A stretch of DNA of 64,000 bases from Pyrenula massariospora (Eukaryota > Ascomycota > Eurotiomycetes > Pyrenulales > Pyrenulaceae). Below are positions 43,741 to 55,102 of the stretch, piece by piece. A program made the position numbers and the translations under genes. The stretch covers positions 1,736,001 through 1,800,000 of the forward strand of contig JAGFMI010000004.1 in assembly GCA_021030905.1 (NCBI GenBank), in the 5' to 3' direction. Each line of letters starts with the position of its first letter. Positions within the stretch are counted from its first letter, which is position 1. The notes under the pieces are model-generated. The model saw only the letters and a program-made list of their open reading frames with translations. It searched no databases and was not told the origin of the DNA.

Positions 43741-44902
43741 AACATTTTGTCAGTGCCTTTATCTTCCTGAATGGAACAGTCAGCGCTAGACCTTCCCACT
43801 CCGAGTGCCCGAACCTACGAAAGAAAAGACGACTCCCGCAAATGGAGCGGTCTTTTGGTTCTCAAAGGGAAACGCAACACATTAAACAACCCGTAAGAAT
43901 GGAAAGAAGTGGAGGTTCCGGCACTACAAAGGCACTGATCAGCATGAGGTGGACACTAGGCGTCGGCTACCCATTCAATGGAAAAACGACGAGGCGAAGA
44001 GGTTGCGAAAATTGCAGAATGAGACCGGAGGTAGTGATCTCTGTGAAAAATCAAGGGCCTATGGCAAGGCCAAATCATGGTCGGTGATACCAAAGCAATG
44101 AGACTTGAGAATAGTGCACTACAGCACAGCTTTCCTAGAAAGGGAGTCGCACAGTGCTCGTGTGCGGCGTGGACCGGTGCGAGGATCTTCACCGAGAACC
44201 TGCGCTTATTCATGGACCTTGACGGCTAATTGTAGTGTGTATCTATTCTGGACCTGTTCAGGTAGTAAGGGAGGCGAGGGAGGGAGGTAAAGGGACTCGC
44301 GGAGTCGATTCAGAATGCAAAGATACATCGTATTGTTGTTCATTTTTCATTGATGGGAGTGATTTAGAGCGCTTATGGTTGAGCCTGGTCATGGAAGCGA
44401 GGACGTCCGCTGCCTAGGTATCTCAACGCGTGCAGATTTCGGTGAGAGTGAGGATATCGAAGCGCTTAGAATCCGTGCTTAGCCATGTATCTTGGCGCAT
44501 AGATGTACGTATAATTATTCTGGGTTGATTCAGGTGATGGTATGGGCGAAAAGGTCTATGGGAAGGGAAGTGCCTAGAAAAAGGAGGGGCAGATCTATGG
44601 GGAGAAAGGGAAAGGTCTATCGGGAGGAAGATTTTTTCAAACCCTCTATGTTAACACCACCAGTGACGCCACCGTACCAAATCCTTGTTATTGTTCGGTA
44701 CTAATAGTAGCGAGACCAGATACCTAATATTCGTGCTGTACCACGGAGAAGTCGCCTGAAACGGCGCCGCAAAATTGTAGGCACTGATGCCGCCATTTCA
44801 GAATCTTTGTTTTAGAGTCGTACTGATGGGAGTGAAGACGTCCATTGTATATCCAAGCTGGAATATAGCGAGGCAGCACGGGTTAGCGCCGCACGACTGT
44901 AC
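43741..44902. other. Intergenic, convergent
   Basis: 1.2 kb between the M35-like stop and the F-box-like stop. No gene seen. Several short phrases recur in degraded form, such as TTCTGGxxxxxTTCAGGT near 44240 and 44518 and TGATGGGAGTGA near 44353 and 44824, suggesting old local duplication. Confidence 0.4.
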
Positions 44903-45853
44903 TCACGGTCGTGGACGCAAAAGTTCCTCCTCTCGCTCGCGAAATTTCCTTCTCATTGCTGGAATGTCGATCTCGTTCCAACCATCGACATCCCCGCACG
45001 GCATGTATCCCTTGCAAATCAATAGATATTTCATCGGGTCCTTTCTGATCCCGTAAGCCTTCACAGCTTCTAGGTTATGGGTCGGCGCAATCCAATCAAC
45101 GATGGAGAGTGTTGCCATCGCCAATAGATCACGTCCTGGTCGATTCAGGTCTACAAGTGCGCGTGATTCCAGTTGATGCGAAGTACTCTCCACGCTTGAG
45201 CCTATTTCCTTTCTCTTCCGAGAGACTGGTGGCATGAAATACCAATTTGCAGGATATTTGTTAATCCATACGTGCTCGGGTGAATAGGCAAGGACTGTCC
45301 GCAGGTTGGGCAGCGAATAGATCCAATTTTGAAGGCTGAGTCTGTGTTCCAATTTGCGACCGTTCCCTCGAGGAGAGGAGACGCTTTTGAAGTGGAATGT
45401 AAGACCTGCATAGGTAAATTCGTTAAAGATACGCGGGACTTCAAGGTCTATATGCTGTATTGCATTCCAATTGAGACCGGCTGGGATTTCTTCAAGGCGA
45501 GTCTTCCAAGAGGTGCGATATTTTGCTTCAACGTCATCTATGAGTGACTGTATACTGAATGCATTGGTTCCGTAGAGGATATACTTTCCTTCTTGATAGA
45601 GCAAGCTGCAGACTCGTAGCACCTGGATGCTGCTTGTCAGGCGGTTTACTCGTGCAAGTCCGGGGGAATAGCCGTATTTCTGTAAGTCTCTGTAGCTACA
45701 TAGCCGAAATGAGTCCGGCGTATATCGTGTCCTGTAATCTCCGCGAAGTATTGAATCTATCAAAAGCTGGCGTGGATATTTTACGAGAAGTTCCCTCAAG
45801 ATCATGGTTCGAACTTCTTGCGGCAATATCAGGAGCGAGGGTTTAAATTCCAT
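44903..45853 (-). CDS. F-box-like protein 2
   Basis: Single exon of 316 residues, ATG at 45853. It begins with the F-box-like helix LLILPQEVRTMILRELLVKYPRQ (about 7-29), then VLRVCSLLYQEGKYILYGTNAF at about 79-100 and IQHIDLEVPRIF near 132, the same order of blocks as the protein at 37512-38507. The C-terminal half is more variable and charged. It is a second member of the fungal F-box-like family in this window. Predicted adaptor for ubiquitin ligase, by family inference only. Confidence 0.68.
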   Translation of the reverse strand: MEFKPSLLILPQEVRTMILRELLVKYPRQLLIDSILRGDYRTRYTPDSFRLCSYRDLQKYGYSPGLARVNRLTSSIQVLRVCSLLYQEGKYILYGTNAFSIQSLIDDVEAKYRTSWKTRLEEIPAGLNWNAIQHIDLEVPRIFNEFTYAGLTFHFKSVSSPRGNGRKLEHRLSLQNWIYSLPNLRTVLAYSPEHVWINKYPANWYFMPPVSRKRKEIGSSVESTSHQLESRALVDLNRPGRDLLAMATLSIVDWIAPTHNLEAVKAYGIRKDPMKYLLICKGYMPCGDVDGWNEIDIPAMRRKFREREEELLRPRP

Positions 45854-46610
45854 TTTCTACAGCCGAAGAGAGGCAGTGGGAAGAGGCTGAGAAGAGGTGC
45901 TTGGGTAATGGGAGACTTGAGAAACGATATCGGAAGGGTTTTCGAGAAGATCTCCTTAGTTGTTGCGTGTGCACACTTAGAGAAGCATACAGCCGAGAAC
46001 CAGTGTTCAAGAAGATGAGGAGAGCCTATGTAGAATTTCCAAAAATAGTGAAGTTCGGATCGAGAGTGATGACGGAGGATCGAATATGGTCAGAAGGTAG
46101 ACTTGGCGAAGAAGGTTTGGAGAAGAAGATTTGGAGAGCCAAGCCAGAAGTCAGAGGTGTGGAGGCGACAATAGCCTTCGAGCGCAAGCCAGGATCTTAT
46201 GAGACATGTGCACAGGATCACATAAGGAGACATTCAAATGGAGAAATTGCAAGCTGGTCCTATCTTGCCAAGCAAAGTTGCCATTGAAATTTTGAATTAA
46301 ATAATTACATTCTTGACTGTGGTACTTACATTTGTGCCAAGGCGGCACTAACTTAGAAATCTCGCAAGTTAACACGATAGCAAGATCAAATAGGGAATGA
46401 AGGTTTGGATTGATGATCATACAAGTTGAGCAGCAAAAAGCTAGTATCTTAAGCAATCGGAACCACAATCACAACCGACGCTCTTGTCGAACCTGTCCGG
46501 AAGGACCAACGCCGTGTCTCATCGTCTCGGATCTATTCATATGTCACTAAGCTCGACAAATCAATCGCAACGGCTACATGACCAATGATGTTCTTCGTTG
46601 ATCAGCACTC
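45854..46610. other. Intergenic, 5' of F-box-like 2 and 3' of amidase
   Basis: 757 bp; plus-strand frames at 45901-46287 have no domain. No supported gene. Confidence 0.4.
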
Positions 46611-48386
46611 CTAAGCATCCCTCTTCCCCAGCCCTCCACCCCCAAGCTCAAACACCCTCGCCGCCTTCAACACCATCCCCTCATCCCACCTCTTCCCAAT
46701 AATCTGCAACCCAACCGGTAATCTCTCCTTCTTCCCCTCCCCTTCTCCAGCTACATCCGCCCACCCGCACGGCACGCTCAGCGCCGGATGGCCAGTCACA
46801 TTAAACGGACAAGTCTGCGCCGTCACCCCAACCGCCAGCCGCAGCTTCTCCATCAATGTGCTCCCGCCCTCCCCTTCCCGCCGCATATCCGGATGTCGCG
46901 GCGCTACGTCCCCGACCGTAGGTGTGACCAGCACGTCCACCTCCTCGAGTGCCCGGTCGTACGCGGCGCGCAGCTCGAACACGTGTCTGTGCGCTTTGGC
47001 CTGGGTGCTGCGCGGGAAGGCCTCGGTCAGGTAGGTCTCGGACAAGCAAAGATTGATGACCGCCGGGTTGTGGTGAGTGAGCAGGTCGTACATTTCTTGG
47101 TCGGAGGGCCAGCGGAGGTTGAGGTGGTGAGGATGGTACGTGAGAATGGAGGGAGTTTCGCCGCCGATGGCGTGGGATGCCATGCGGGGCCGCGTGGCAG
47201 CAGTCCAGATGGAGGGGCCGAGGGCGTGGTGGGGGATGGAGAGCTGGGTTACGGTTGTGCCCGGGTGGCCGGCTGGGAAGTGGGTGGTGGCGGCATGGCG
47301 GATGAGGGTGGCAACTTGAGGAGTGGTGGAGGAGGTGGAAGGGGAGAGGGATTCAGTGATTAATCCGATCTTGAGGGGGCCGGTAGAACTGGGAGATGAG
47401 GTAAAGGCGGCAAGGTCGGATGCATAGTCTTTGATACCAGGGCGGAGAGGGGATTCGGGCGTCATGCGCGCGTCGAGGCCGTCGTAGCCGGCGAGGACGG
47501 TGAGCATGGTAGCAATGTCGTCGAGATTTCGGGCCATGGGACCACAATGGTCGATCATTGGGTGAAGCCCTGCAATACCTGTGTACGGGATAAGACCGTG
47601 TGTGGGCTTCAGGCCGTATATGCCGGTATATGCGGCAGGCATGCGTATGCTTCCTGCTTGGTCACCGCCCATTGCTATCGCGACATCGTCGCCGGCATCC
47701 TCAAGACCTGGTACTCCGGCATCGCGTGCAGCTTTCAGGGCGAGCAGCGCCGCAGAACCACTGCTACTCCCTCCCGTGTTGTATCCCCGCAGCCATGGAT
47801 TGTGGACAGGGCCGGATGCTGAGGTGTAGGATAGCGGAGTCAGTGAGTAATTCTCGCATGTCGAGGTTCCGACGATCGTGGCGCCAGCTTCGAGAATTCG
47901 TCGAATCACGGTTGCGTCGATCTGAGGGACAGGGTAATGGCCATCTTTGGAAACGAACTGAGGAAATGTCCCGCAGGTATGAGGGACCCCAGCGACAGAT
48001 ATGTTGTCTTTGATAGCGATCTGGCGGCCGCTCAGTAGGTTTGAGGATGGTTTTTCAGCTGTGAGATCCGTTCGATGGCTCCATCCGTTCAGACTGTTTT
48101 TGTCTGCCTTCTTGTACTTCCTTTCTCCGCCTAACGTTGGAACCGGGTCAAGCCGGGGGTCAATGTAGTCTGTCAAGTCATCAACGAGCCTGGTGGTAGC
48201 GTCTGCTGACTGGAGCACCAAAAGAAAGGCTTCCTCTTCGGCTTTTGAGGTAATTTTAATGTTGTTCTGGGCTGCTACATTACGCAGAATCTCGAGAGTG
48301 ACGGTTGACCTTGAATATCAGTGCCAAATTTAATTAATGCAGATGTTGGCCTACTTCGCTCCATCCGCCAACGCTACGATTGACAT
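46611..48386 (-). CDS. Amidase (amidase signature family)
   Basis: Two exons, 48386-48355 and 48309-46611, encode 576 residues. The short 45-bp intron (GTAGGC donor, TTCAAG acceptor) joins AA|G and adds the expected N-terminal helices before the catalytic core. The Ser-cisSer-Lys triad is visible: Lys near 111 (AIKDN), cis-Ser near 194 (GGSSSGSA), nucleophile Ser near 231 (GGDQAGSIRMPAA). It should hydrolyse a carboxylic amide to acid and ammonia. No signal peptide; probably cytosolic. It is head-to-head with the SDR-type gene over 551 bp. Specificity cannot be read from sequence; acetamidase-like and aryl amidase are both possible. Confidence 0.93.
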
Positions 48387-48937
48387 AATGGCTCGTGGAA
48401 GTCACAGCACAGTCACTCGTGACAATTGCTCTCTCATGAGAAGGGACACCATGTACGTATTACAGTAATTACCAATTACTAAATAGACGATAATATTGAC
48501 GTAGATCTTCACCTAGCGCGCTTCTCCGTTTTATCGAATGACGCTAGATAGAGAAGTACGCCCTACACCAGGAGCCTTTAGAAAGGATGACTGGAAGTAT
48601 GCTCAAATTGGGGAGTCACAGTAGATCCACCAAGTCTTGTTGGGTTACCGACAGATCACCTATTTGGAGCTCAAGATAGTCGATCATTCGAGATGAATAA
48701 TGTGGCCATTATTCAGCTCGATGTGTTCGAAGACCGAATCGCTCAAAAACCCACTACGTGACGTCAACCGATCTTTCTGTCGCCCGCTGTGTTCCATCAC
48801 TGGCCGTTGGGTTGGTAATACCTTAAGCTCCGCTTATGGTAGTCTCACAGTAGTTATATCTTAACTTTCTTTCTCCCTTCTTTTCTTTCCTACAGTAAAC
48901 TCCAAGTTTTCTTGCCAGGCAAAGTCATTGATCCAGG
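48387..48937. promoter_or_regulatory. Divergent promoter, amidase / SDR oxidoreductase
   Basis: 551 bp between two divergent start codons. A pyrimidine-rich run (TTTCTTTCTCCCTTC) lies at about 48864-48890 before the SDR gene, common in fungal core promoters. An AGATAG site near 48675 could bind a GATA factor, but such hexamers are frequent. Confidence 0.4.
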
Positions 48938-49978
48938 ATGAGCTCAGGAAAAAACGTTTTCATTATCGGGCCCGGCTTTATTGGCTGGGAAGTCCTCGAT
49001 TTGCTAGTAGCGGAAGGATATAAGGTATCGGCATTGGTTCGCAGAAAGGAGCACGCAGCGGCTTTAGAGAAGGACTCCAAGGCTACTACGGTCTTGGGGA
49101 CGCTCGATGATACAGCATTGATCACCGAGCATAGTATAAAGAATGACATAGTCTTCCATACGGCAACGGCGGATCATCTTCCCTCCGCGGAAGCTGTTCT
49201 CGACGGTGTCTCGGCGCGTGCGGCAAAGGGACAGTCTACAATTTACATCCACACTAGTGGCACCAGCGTACTGGACGATGGATCTCATAGTGCTTTCAAG
49301 GGAGATAAGATATACTACGACAACAATCGTGAGCAGATTGATTCTGTTCCTGACGACGCGCCGCATCGCCCTGTCGACCTCGCCATTGTTAATGCGCAGA
49401 AGAAAATCGGCGACGCCGCGAAGATCGCCGTAATGATTCCACCGGAGATTTACGGCTTCAATCCCAAACATAAGCGCTTGACCATTCAATTTCCCACGAT
49501 CGCTCGCTTTGCTCTCAAACATGGATGGGTTGGTCATGTTGGAAAGGGTCTCGGCGTGGAGTCTCAGATCCACGTAATGGATCTTGCACGGGCCTACATT
49601 GTTCTCTTGCACTATATGGAAAGCTCCAGTCCCAAGGTAGTTCTTGATAACCCGTACTTCTTCTGTGAGAACGGCAAGGAGTTTTCCTGGCTAGAGGTAG
49701 CGACGGAGACAGGAAAGGCACTCTTTGAGGCTGGCAAGATCAAGGACCCAAAGCCGAGGACTTTCCCCGAAGATGCATATGAGGATCTCTTCGGACCAAT
49801 GACCCCGGCCGTGATCGGTCTCAACTCGCGAAGCCGAGCTATGAGGCTGCGAGAACTAGGATGGGAGCCTAGAGAAAAAGGTATTTGGGAGTCGTGGCGA
49901 GATGATGAGCTCCCGGAGCTTCTAAAGGAAGAGCATTTGGACTTCAAAGGGTACCGACAGAATGTCGTGGGGAGATAA
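48938..49978 (+). CDS. Atypical SDR / NAD-dependent epimerase-like oxidoreductase
   Basis: Single exon of 346 residues. The N-terminus has a Rossmann dinucleotide-binding segment (VFIIGPGFIG, residues 7-16) followed by SALVRR, the Arg residues of which suggest NADP(H). The middle has HTSGTSVL where SDRs hold their catalytic Ser. IPPEIYGF and the C-terminal helical substrate region fit the extended SDR/NmrA-like group. The usual Tyr-xxx-Lys pair is not evident, so it may act as an atypical reductase or a redox sensor. No targeting signal. It starts a run of three co-directional genes with the permease and the acyl-CoA dehydrogenase. Confidence 0.8.
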   Translation: MSSGKNVFIIGPGFIGWEVLDLLVAEGYKVSALVRRKEHAAALEKDSKATTVLGTLDDTALITEHSIKNDIVFHTATADHLPSAEAVLDGVSARAAKGQSTIYIHTSGTSVLDDGSHSAFKGDKIYYDNNREQIDSVPDDAPHRPVDLAIVNAQKKIGDAAKIAVMIPPEIYGFNPKHKRLTIQFPTIARFALKHGWVGHVGKGLGVESQIHVMDLARAYIVLLHYMESSSPKVVLDNPYFFCENGKEFSWLEVATETGKALFEAGKIKDPKPRTFPEDAYEDLFGPMTPAVIGLNSRSRAMRLRELGWEPREKGIWESWRDDELPELLKEEHLDFKGYRQNVVGR

Positions 49979-50757
49979 GGCTTGGACATGCTGGATTTAG
50001 GTGATGTTCAGGTCATCCAGATCATCACGAGTAAATGTTTTTGAACGATCTTTGTTTGATAAATTTATTTAGCTTAGGTCAGGCCTTGGCATTTTGGCTT
50101 ACTTAGGTACCTATTTGACCACCACTTTCCCCACACCCCATGGAATTTTCTAACTTCGATTCATGTTCAATGGAAAGTTAACTTCACAGGTTTCTTATGA
50201 TGCGTAGAAAGTTCTGCCACTAGTCTCGATGTGGCTTATTGGTAGCGGTCCTATACGCTAGTGTCCAGCAGCAACCGGCTCGACATGTGGGAGGTTCAGC
50301 TTACAAGGCATCGTAATTGCGGGATCAAAGATGCATGCCCATCTTAGCAGGGTGCAAGCAGGCCTCTCAACGGAACTTACTCACCTGGATACTCGTCGGA
50401 AACAAGCACATTTGGTACTACATTGTTTGCATTGGAAGCAGGGCAGATTCCTAACTATCAGGCGGCGACTTGGCGACCCGGATGTGCCTGCAGGAAACAG
50501 GCACTCTCGTGGCACTGTACGTACATTTACTCTTGGCATCCTCTCCACCGTGAGCATGTTCGCCCGTCTTGTTCTGCCCGGAATCTATCTTCCGTGACCG
50601 CCATTGCACGCTAGGTGGGGCTTCGGCGTCATGGGCAGACGACTGCCGACACCTTCTCCGCAGCTTCCCCAGATTTCCATAAATAGGAAGACAGCCACTG
50701 ATCTGTATAAACAACCAACAACCATTCTTTGTGATCAGCCTCTCGGTTCCCACCAAA
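49979..50757. other. Intergenic 5' of the MFS permease
   Basis: 779 bp; no gene. A TATAAAC element near 50706, about 50 bp upstream of the permease ATG, may be its TATA box. Confidence 0.4.
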
Positions 50758-52585
50758 ATGGAGGACTCGAAGCAGACTGATCATGACCTCCTGGGCGAAA
50801 AGGTCGCCGTTACCCATGATGAGGCTATCCACTTCGGCAAGCTCACCGAGGACGAGCTCATCATTGAGAAAAAGCTTCGACGGAAGATTGACATTTTGAT
50901 CATGCCGCTGGTCATCCTCGTCTATCTCATGAACTACATCGATCGGTACCTTGAGTACAGGCCTTCTGGAACAAAGCAGCAAGCTTATCTTCAATAGAAA
51001 TAATTACGCGGCAGCCCGTCTCCAAGGTCTTGAAAAAGATCTAGGGCTCACTGGAGAGGAGTACCAGACCGGCCTCTCTATCCTATTTGTTGGCTATATC
51101 CTGTATGTTTTGAGCCTTGCCTGGTTAAGATCAATTTTTCGTATCCGAGCAATAGTCCCAGCAAATCGAAGATGGGAAAGCAGCTGACTATAAATCTCAT
51201 TTAGTCTGCAGGTCCCTTCCAATCTTGTTCTCAATTATATCGGAAGGCCATCATTGTACATTGGCTTCTTCACCGTTGCTTGGGGCCTCGTTTCCGCTCT
51301 CACAAGTCAAGTCAAAGGCTTTGGTAGCATCGTTGCTTGCCGATTCATCCTGGGACTTGTTGGTATGGAATTTTACGTTTTTGAAGGGGCCGGATAATAA
51401 CGCAATCGCAGAGGCACCTTTCTTCGCCGGCGTCTTATTCTACCTTTCTAAATGGTACACTAGAGAAGAGCTTGCTCTCCGCATGAGTGTCTTCTATTCT
51501 GGCTCTCTTGTCAGCGGCGCCTTTGGGAATCTGATCGCAGCTGTGAGTCCCCTCTAGACTCGGTCTCCGAGCCATCTTATTGTATTGTCAGATATGCACG
51601 TCTTTTCGGAATGAGAATCTCATTCTTTTCTTCTCAGGGCATTCTCTCTGGTCTTGCTGGCGACCGCGGCCTCTCGGCTTGGCAGTGGCTCTACATCATC
51701 GAAGGTACCATAACCATCTTTATCGGCCTGATAATATGTGTCGTACTACCTGACTTCCCTGACACCTGGCGCGCTCTATCACCGGAAATGAAACATGTTG
51801 CCAACCGCCGCCTCGCGATCGAAGCTGCCGAAGCCGACGTTGACGAACCTGGAGGCATGTCCCAAATCCGTGGCCTGAAGCTCGCAATGATGGATCCAAA
51901 GACATACATCCTCGCCGTCGCGTACATGTCCATCACCGGCGCGGCGGGCTTCCAGAACTTCTTCCCCACTCTCACCGCAACTCTAGGATTCAACCACATT
52001 GTCTCGCTCCTACTCGTCGCCCCGCCCTACGTCTTCATGGTCTTCTACTCCATGGCGCACAACTGGTACTCTGACAGGCTGCACAACCGCTTCTGGTTCT
52101 TCGTCTACCCCATCCCCATCACCATCGTCGGCTGGATCATCTTCATGACCACCGAATCTTTCGGCCCCCGATACTTCTCCCTGTTCCTGATGAACTTCGT
52201 CTTCGCCATCAACGGCACCTGCTACGGCTGGATCGCCAATGCCATCCCCCGTCCGCCTGCCAAGCGCGCCGCCAGCTACGCCTTCATCAACGCCGTGGGG
52301 AACAGCGCCAGCATCTGGACGCCATTTACGTACCGCGACGGCGATGGCCCACACTACGTGCTGGCGCTGTGTATCTGCACCGGACTGCAGGTGCTGGCGT
52401 TTTTCATGGCGCTGACGCTGAAGGTCATACTCACGCGGCAGAATCGGGATTTGGATCGGTTGGAGGATGAGGATGTGCAGCTGACGGAGAGAGAGGTGGG
52501 GAAACTGCAGAAGGCGGCGGAGTTTGAGGGGATTGATATTGCTACTGCACGGCGGCTGCAGAAGAGCTATCGGTATATGACTTGA
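50758..52585 (+). CDS. MFS permease, anion:cation symporter family (Dal5/Tna1-like)
   Basis: Five exons, 50758-50945, 50998-51102, 51205-51362, 51412-51542 and 51638-52585, encode 509 residues. Introns of 52, 102, 49 and 95 bp all keep frame. The first ATG is at 50758. The membrane part begins with KIDILIMPLVILVYLMNYIDRNNYAAAR, a signature of the ACS family (allantoate, nicotinate, pantothenate transporters). LQVPSNLVLNYIGRP, CRFILGLVEAPFFAG and YLSKWYTREELALR follow, then six more segments. It should import a small organic anion at the plasma membrane by proton symport. The substrate cannot be told; its neighbours hint at a nitrogen-containing acid or amide. Confidence 0.93.
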
Positions 52586-53188
52586 TTTGAAGTCGAGGGA
52601 TCGGACGGGACTTGAGAGGTTAGAAGGGCTGGGGGTGACTTGGTAGCATTGCATTTGAGCCTTTTGGATGTGCGACATTAATTTTGTAGTCCACCAGGAA
52701 AGATGGTCCAACCTGATTCGCTCCATTTCCTTCTACTTGACACGGCACTCCCCTACCTCTAACACGTGCCATAAAGATGCAAGTAGGTTGGCTGCCATCA
52801 ACTTGAGAAGTGAGATGGCGAAACATGTTGAAGCGACGCGAATAATAAGAGCTTGGGATACTAATGGGCGTTGGAGTTGAAGTGATTGTCTCCGACCAGG
52901 TGCTATCGCCTCATTGCAATGCCTTCGAAATTTCTCTTGCTACCTTGATTCAGCTACTTCGATTTTGAAATGACCGCAATTGTCATGATGGCCAGGCGCT
53001 ATTGACTTTTTGCAATATTTGTGAAAGGCATCCGATAGAATATTGATTTATTGGAAGCTCGACTCTTGTGCCAAGACTCAATGCCGAGGTATGACGGAAT
53101 TGCATTTAGAAAAATATAAGCTCGCAGTGTTTTCGAATCCTATCAGTCGCTAACCAGCCACACAGCCTGTTCCTGATCTAACTTCCCG
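52586..53188. other. Intergenic between permease and acyl-CoA dehydrogenase
   Basis: 603 bp. No gene; holds the 3' UTR of the permease and the promoter of the next gene. Confidence 0.4.
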
Positions 53189-54291
53189 ATGGCATCTATC
53201 ACAGGCAGATGGGCTTCTTCAGGAACGGTCTTCGCTCCGACAAGAAGGAAAGTGCCAATTGCATATCTTTGGTCCCACCGCCGATATCTTTCGACAACTC
53301 CCCGCCAAATGGCCCTGCTGGAGGTCAAGAAACTAGGCGTCGTAGGCGCTGGACAGATGGTAAAATGGTACCCGAATCTGATTTTCCGTTGGTCTAATAA
53401 GAATTTAGGGTCTAGGAATAGCCCTTGTCGCAGCGCAAAGGGCCGAAGTCGACGTCCACCTAATTGACAGTTCACAAGCCTCATTAGACAAAGGTCTCGC
53501 CTTCGCTGGTAGGTCTCACTCCCAATAAGAGACATCACGACAAAATTTAACAATCTCCAGATAAGCTCCTCTCCAAAGATGTCTCCAAATCCAAAATCAC
53601 CCAATCCCTCGCCGACGTAACAAAATCTCGCCTCTACCCCTCCACCTCCCTCGACGACCTCTCCACCGTCGACTTCGTAATCGAAGCCGTCCCCGAGATC
53701 CTCTCCCTCAAGACCTCAATCTTCTCCTCCCTCGCCCGCATCTGCCCACCCCACACCATCCTCGCCACAAACACCAGCTCCATCTCCATCACCAAGCTCG
53801 CCGCCGCCACCACCACCTCCCCAACGGACCTCTCCACCTCCTCCCGCGTCATCGCCACCCACTTCATGAACCCCGTCCCCGTCCAGCCGGGCGTCGAGAT
53901 CATCTCCGGCCTCCAAACCTCCCCCGCCACCCTCGAGTCCGCCCTCGCCTTCGTCAAGCGCATGGGCAAGCTCCCCTCCGTCAGTGCTGACAGCCCGGGC
54001 TTCCTCGCCAACCGCATCCTCATGCCCTACATCAACGAGGCCGTCATCTGCCTCGAGACCGGCGTCGGCGATAAGGAGTCCATCGACGGCATCATGAAGA
54101 ACGGCACCGGCGTGCCGATGGGTCCGCTGGCGCTGGCGGATTTTATCGGCTTGGATACGTGTCTGGCGATTATGGAGGTGCTGCATTCCGAGATTGGGGA
54201 TAGCAAGTATAGGCCGAGCGGGCTGTTGAGGAGGATGGTGGATGCGGGGTGGCTGGGGAAGAAGAGTGGGAAGGGGTTTTATGATTACTGA
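53189..54291 (+). CDS. 3-hydroxyacyl-CoA (3-hydroxybutyryl-CoA) dehydrogenase, mitochondrial
   Basis: Three exons, 53189-53359, 53409-53508 and 53561-54291, encode 333 residues; introns are 49 and 52 bp. The first 40 residues are rich in Arg, Ser and Thr with no acids and end in RRYLSTTPRQ, a typical mitochondrial presequence with a processing-peptidase-like site. The core has LGVVGAGQMGLGIA (NAD-binding), EAVPE, NTSSISI, HFMNPVPVQPGVEII (catalytic His) and the C-terminal SPGFLANRILMPYINEA and MGPLALADFIGLD blocks. It should oxidise 3-hydroxyacyl-CoA to 3-ketoacyl-CoA with NAD in fatty-acid or aromatic-acid breakdown. An in-frame Met at residue 41 could give a shorter cytosolic or peroxisomal form. 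Confidence 0.94.
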
Positions 54292-55102
54292 GAGGAGAGT
54301 TGTTTGCCGTGCTTTCTGGTTGGTTTCCAAGAGAAATATCGGGGTAATCGCGACCTAAACGTATGTGCATGGAGAAAATGAGTTATTGGTCTTAGCATTT
54401 TGCATTGGTTGGGCTTTTGGAATTTAGTACCACCATTCGGTGTCCTAAAGCGATAGAGCACAAAATGAATTGTCGACCGTACCCTTCTTTCATCGTTTCT
54501 CAGTCGTCCGCCGTGGTAAAGAGGGCCTTGAACAAGAAACAGGGATTCCAACCATCCAAGGAAACCCTCTACCGGAAGTCACCAGCGTCCGGCTCCTAGT
54601 CCGCCACGAGCACTTATTTCCTGTCTAAGAAAATACTCTGTACGTCGTCTTCTCAGATATCGTGCTCAATAGCCCAGCGAACACAGAAGTCGACGAGCAT
54701 TAGGCGAGGCAATGATTCACTCTGCGAACATACTACGAAACCTTTCTGCCCTTTGCCGTCGGCAACACAAACTTATGCGCATGATCATATATGAAATTGC
54801 CCATAACACATTGCAGACAGGGCTACTTAAACGGCACTTTACAAGTATTCTGAAAACGAGTAATCCATAACGATGAGAACTTTTAGAAACGCCAGAACTG
54901 CTCGGCGGCTGCTCGGATGTAAAACAGAACGAGTGAATTGGGAGAAAAGCATTGTTCCAGCTCTTCCCATGGCACTTGATCCTCCCGCGACACGTACTGA
55001 ATCTCTGGTGACTACGTCTATTCTTCAGTTTTCCGCATAGGAGGCCCCATTCACGGTGAATATCACATTGAGCGTCAAGTCCTTGGGGCTCGCTGGGATC
55101 TA
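54292..55102. other. Convergent intergenic region
   Basis: 811 bp between the stop codons of the dehydrogenase and the homeobox/zinc-finger gene. Nothing recognisable. Confidence 0.45.

Noticed and set aside
52010-52726. 238-residue minus-strand frame opposite the MFS permease
   Set aside because: Runs against the last permease exon; composition (Val/Gly/Asp/Glu repeats) is an artefact of codon bias.
53716-54330. 204-residue minus-strand frame with Gly/Asp-rich sequence
   Set aside because: Antisense of the acyl-CoA dehydrogenase; low complexity and no domain.
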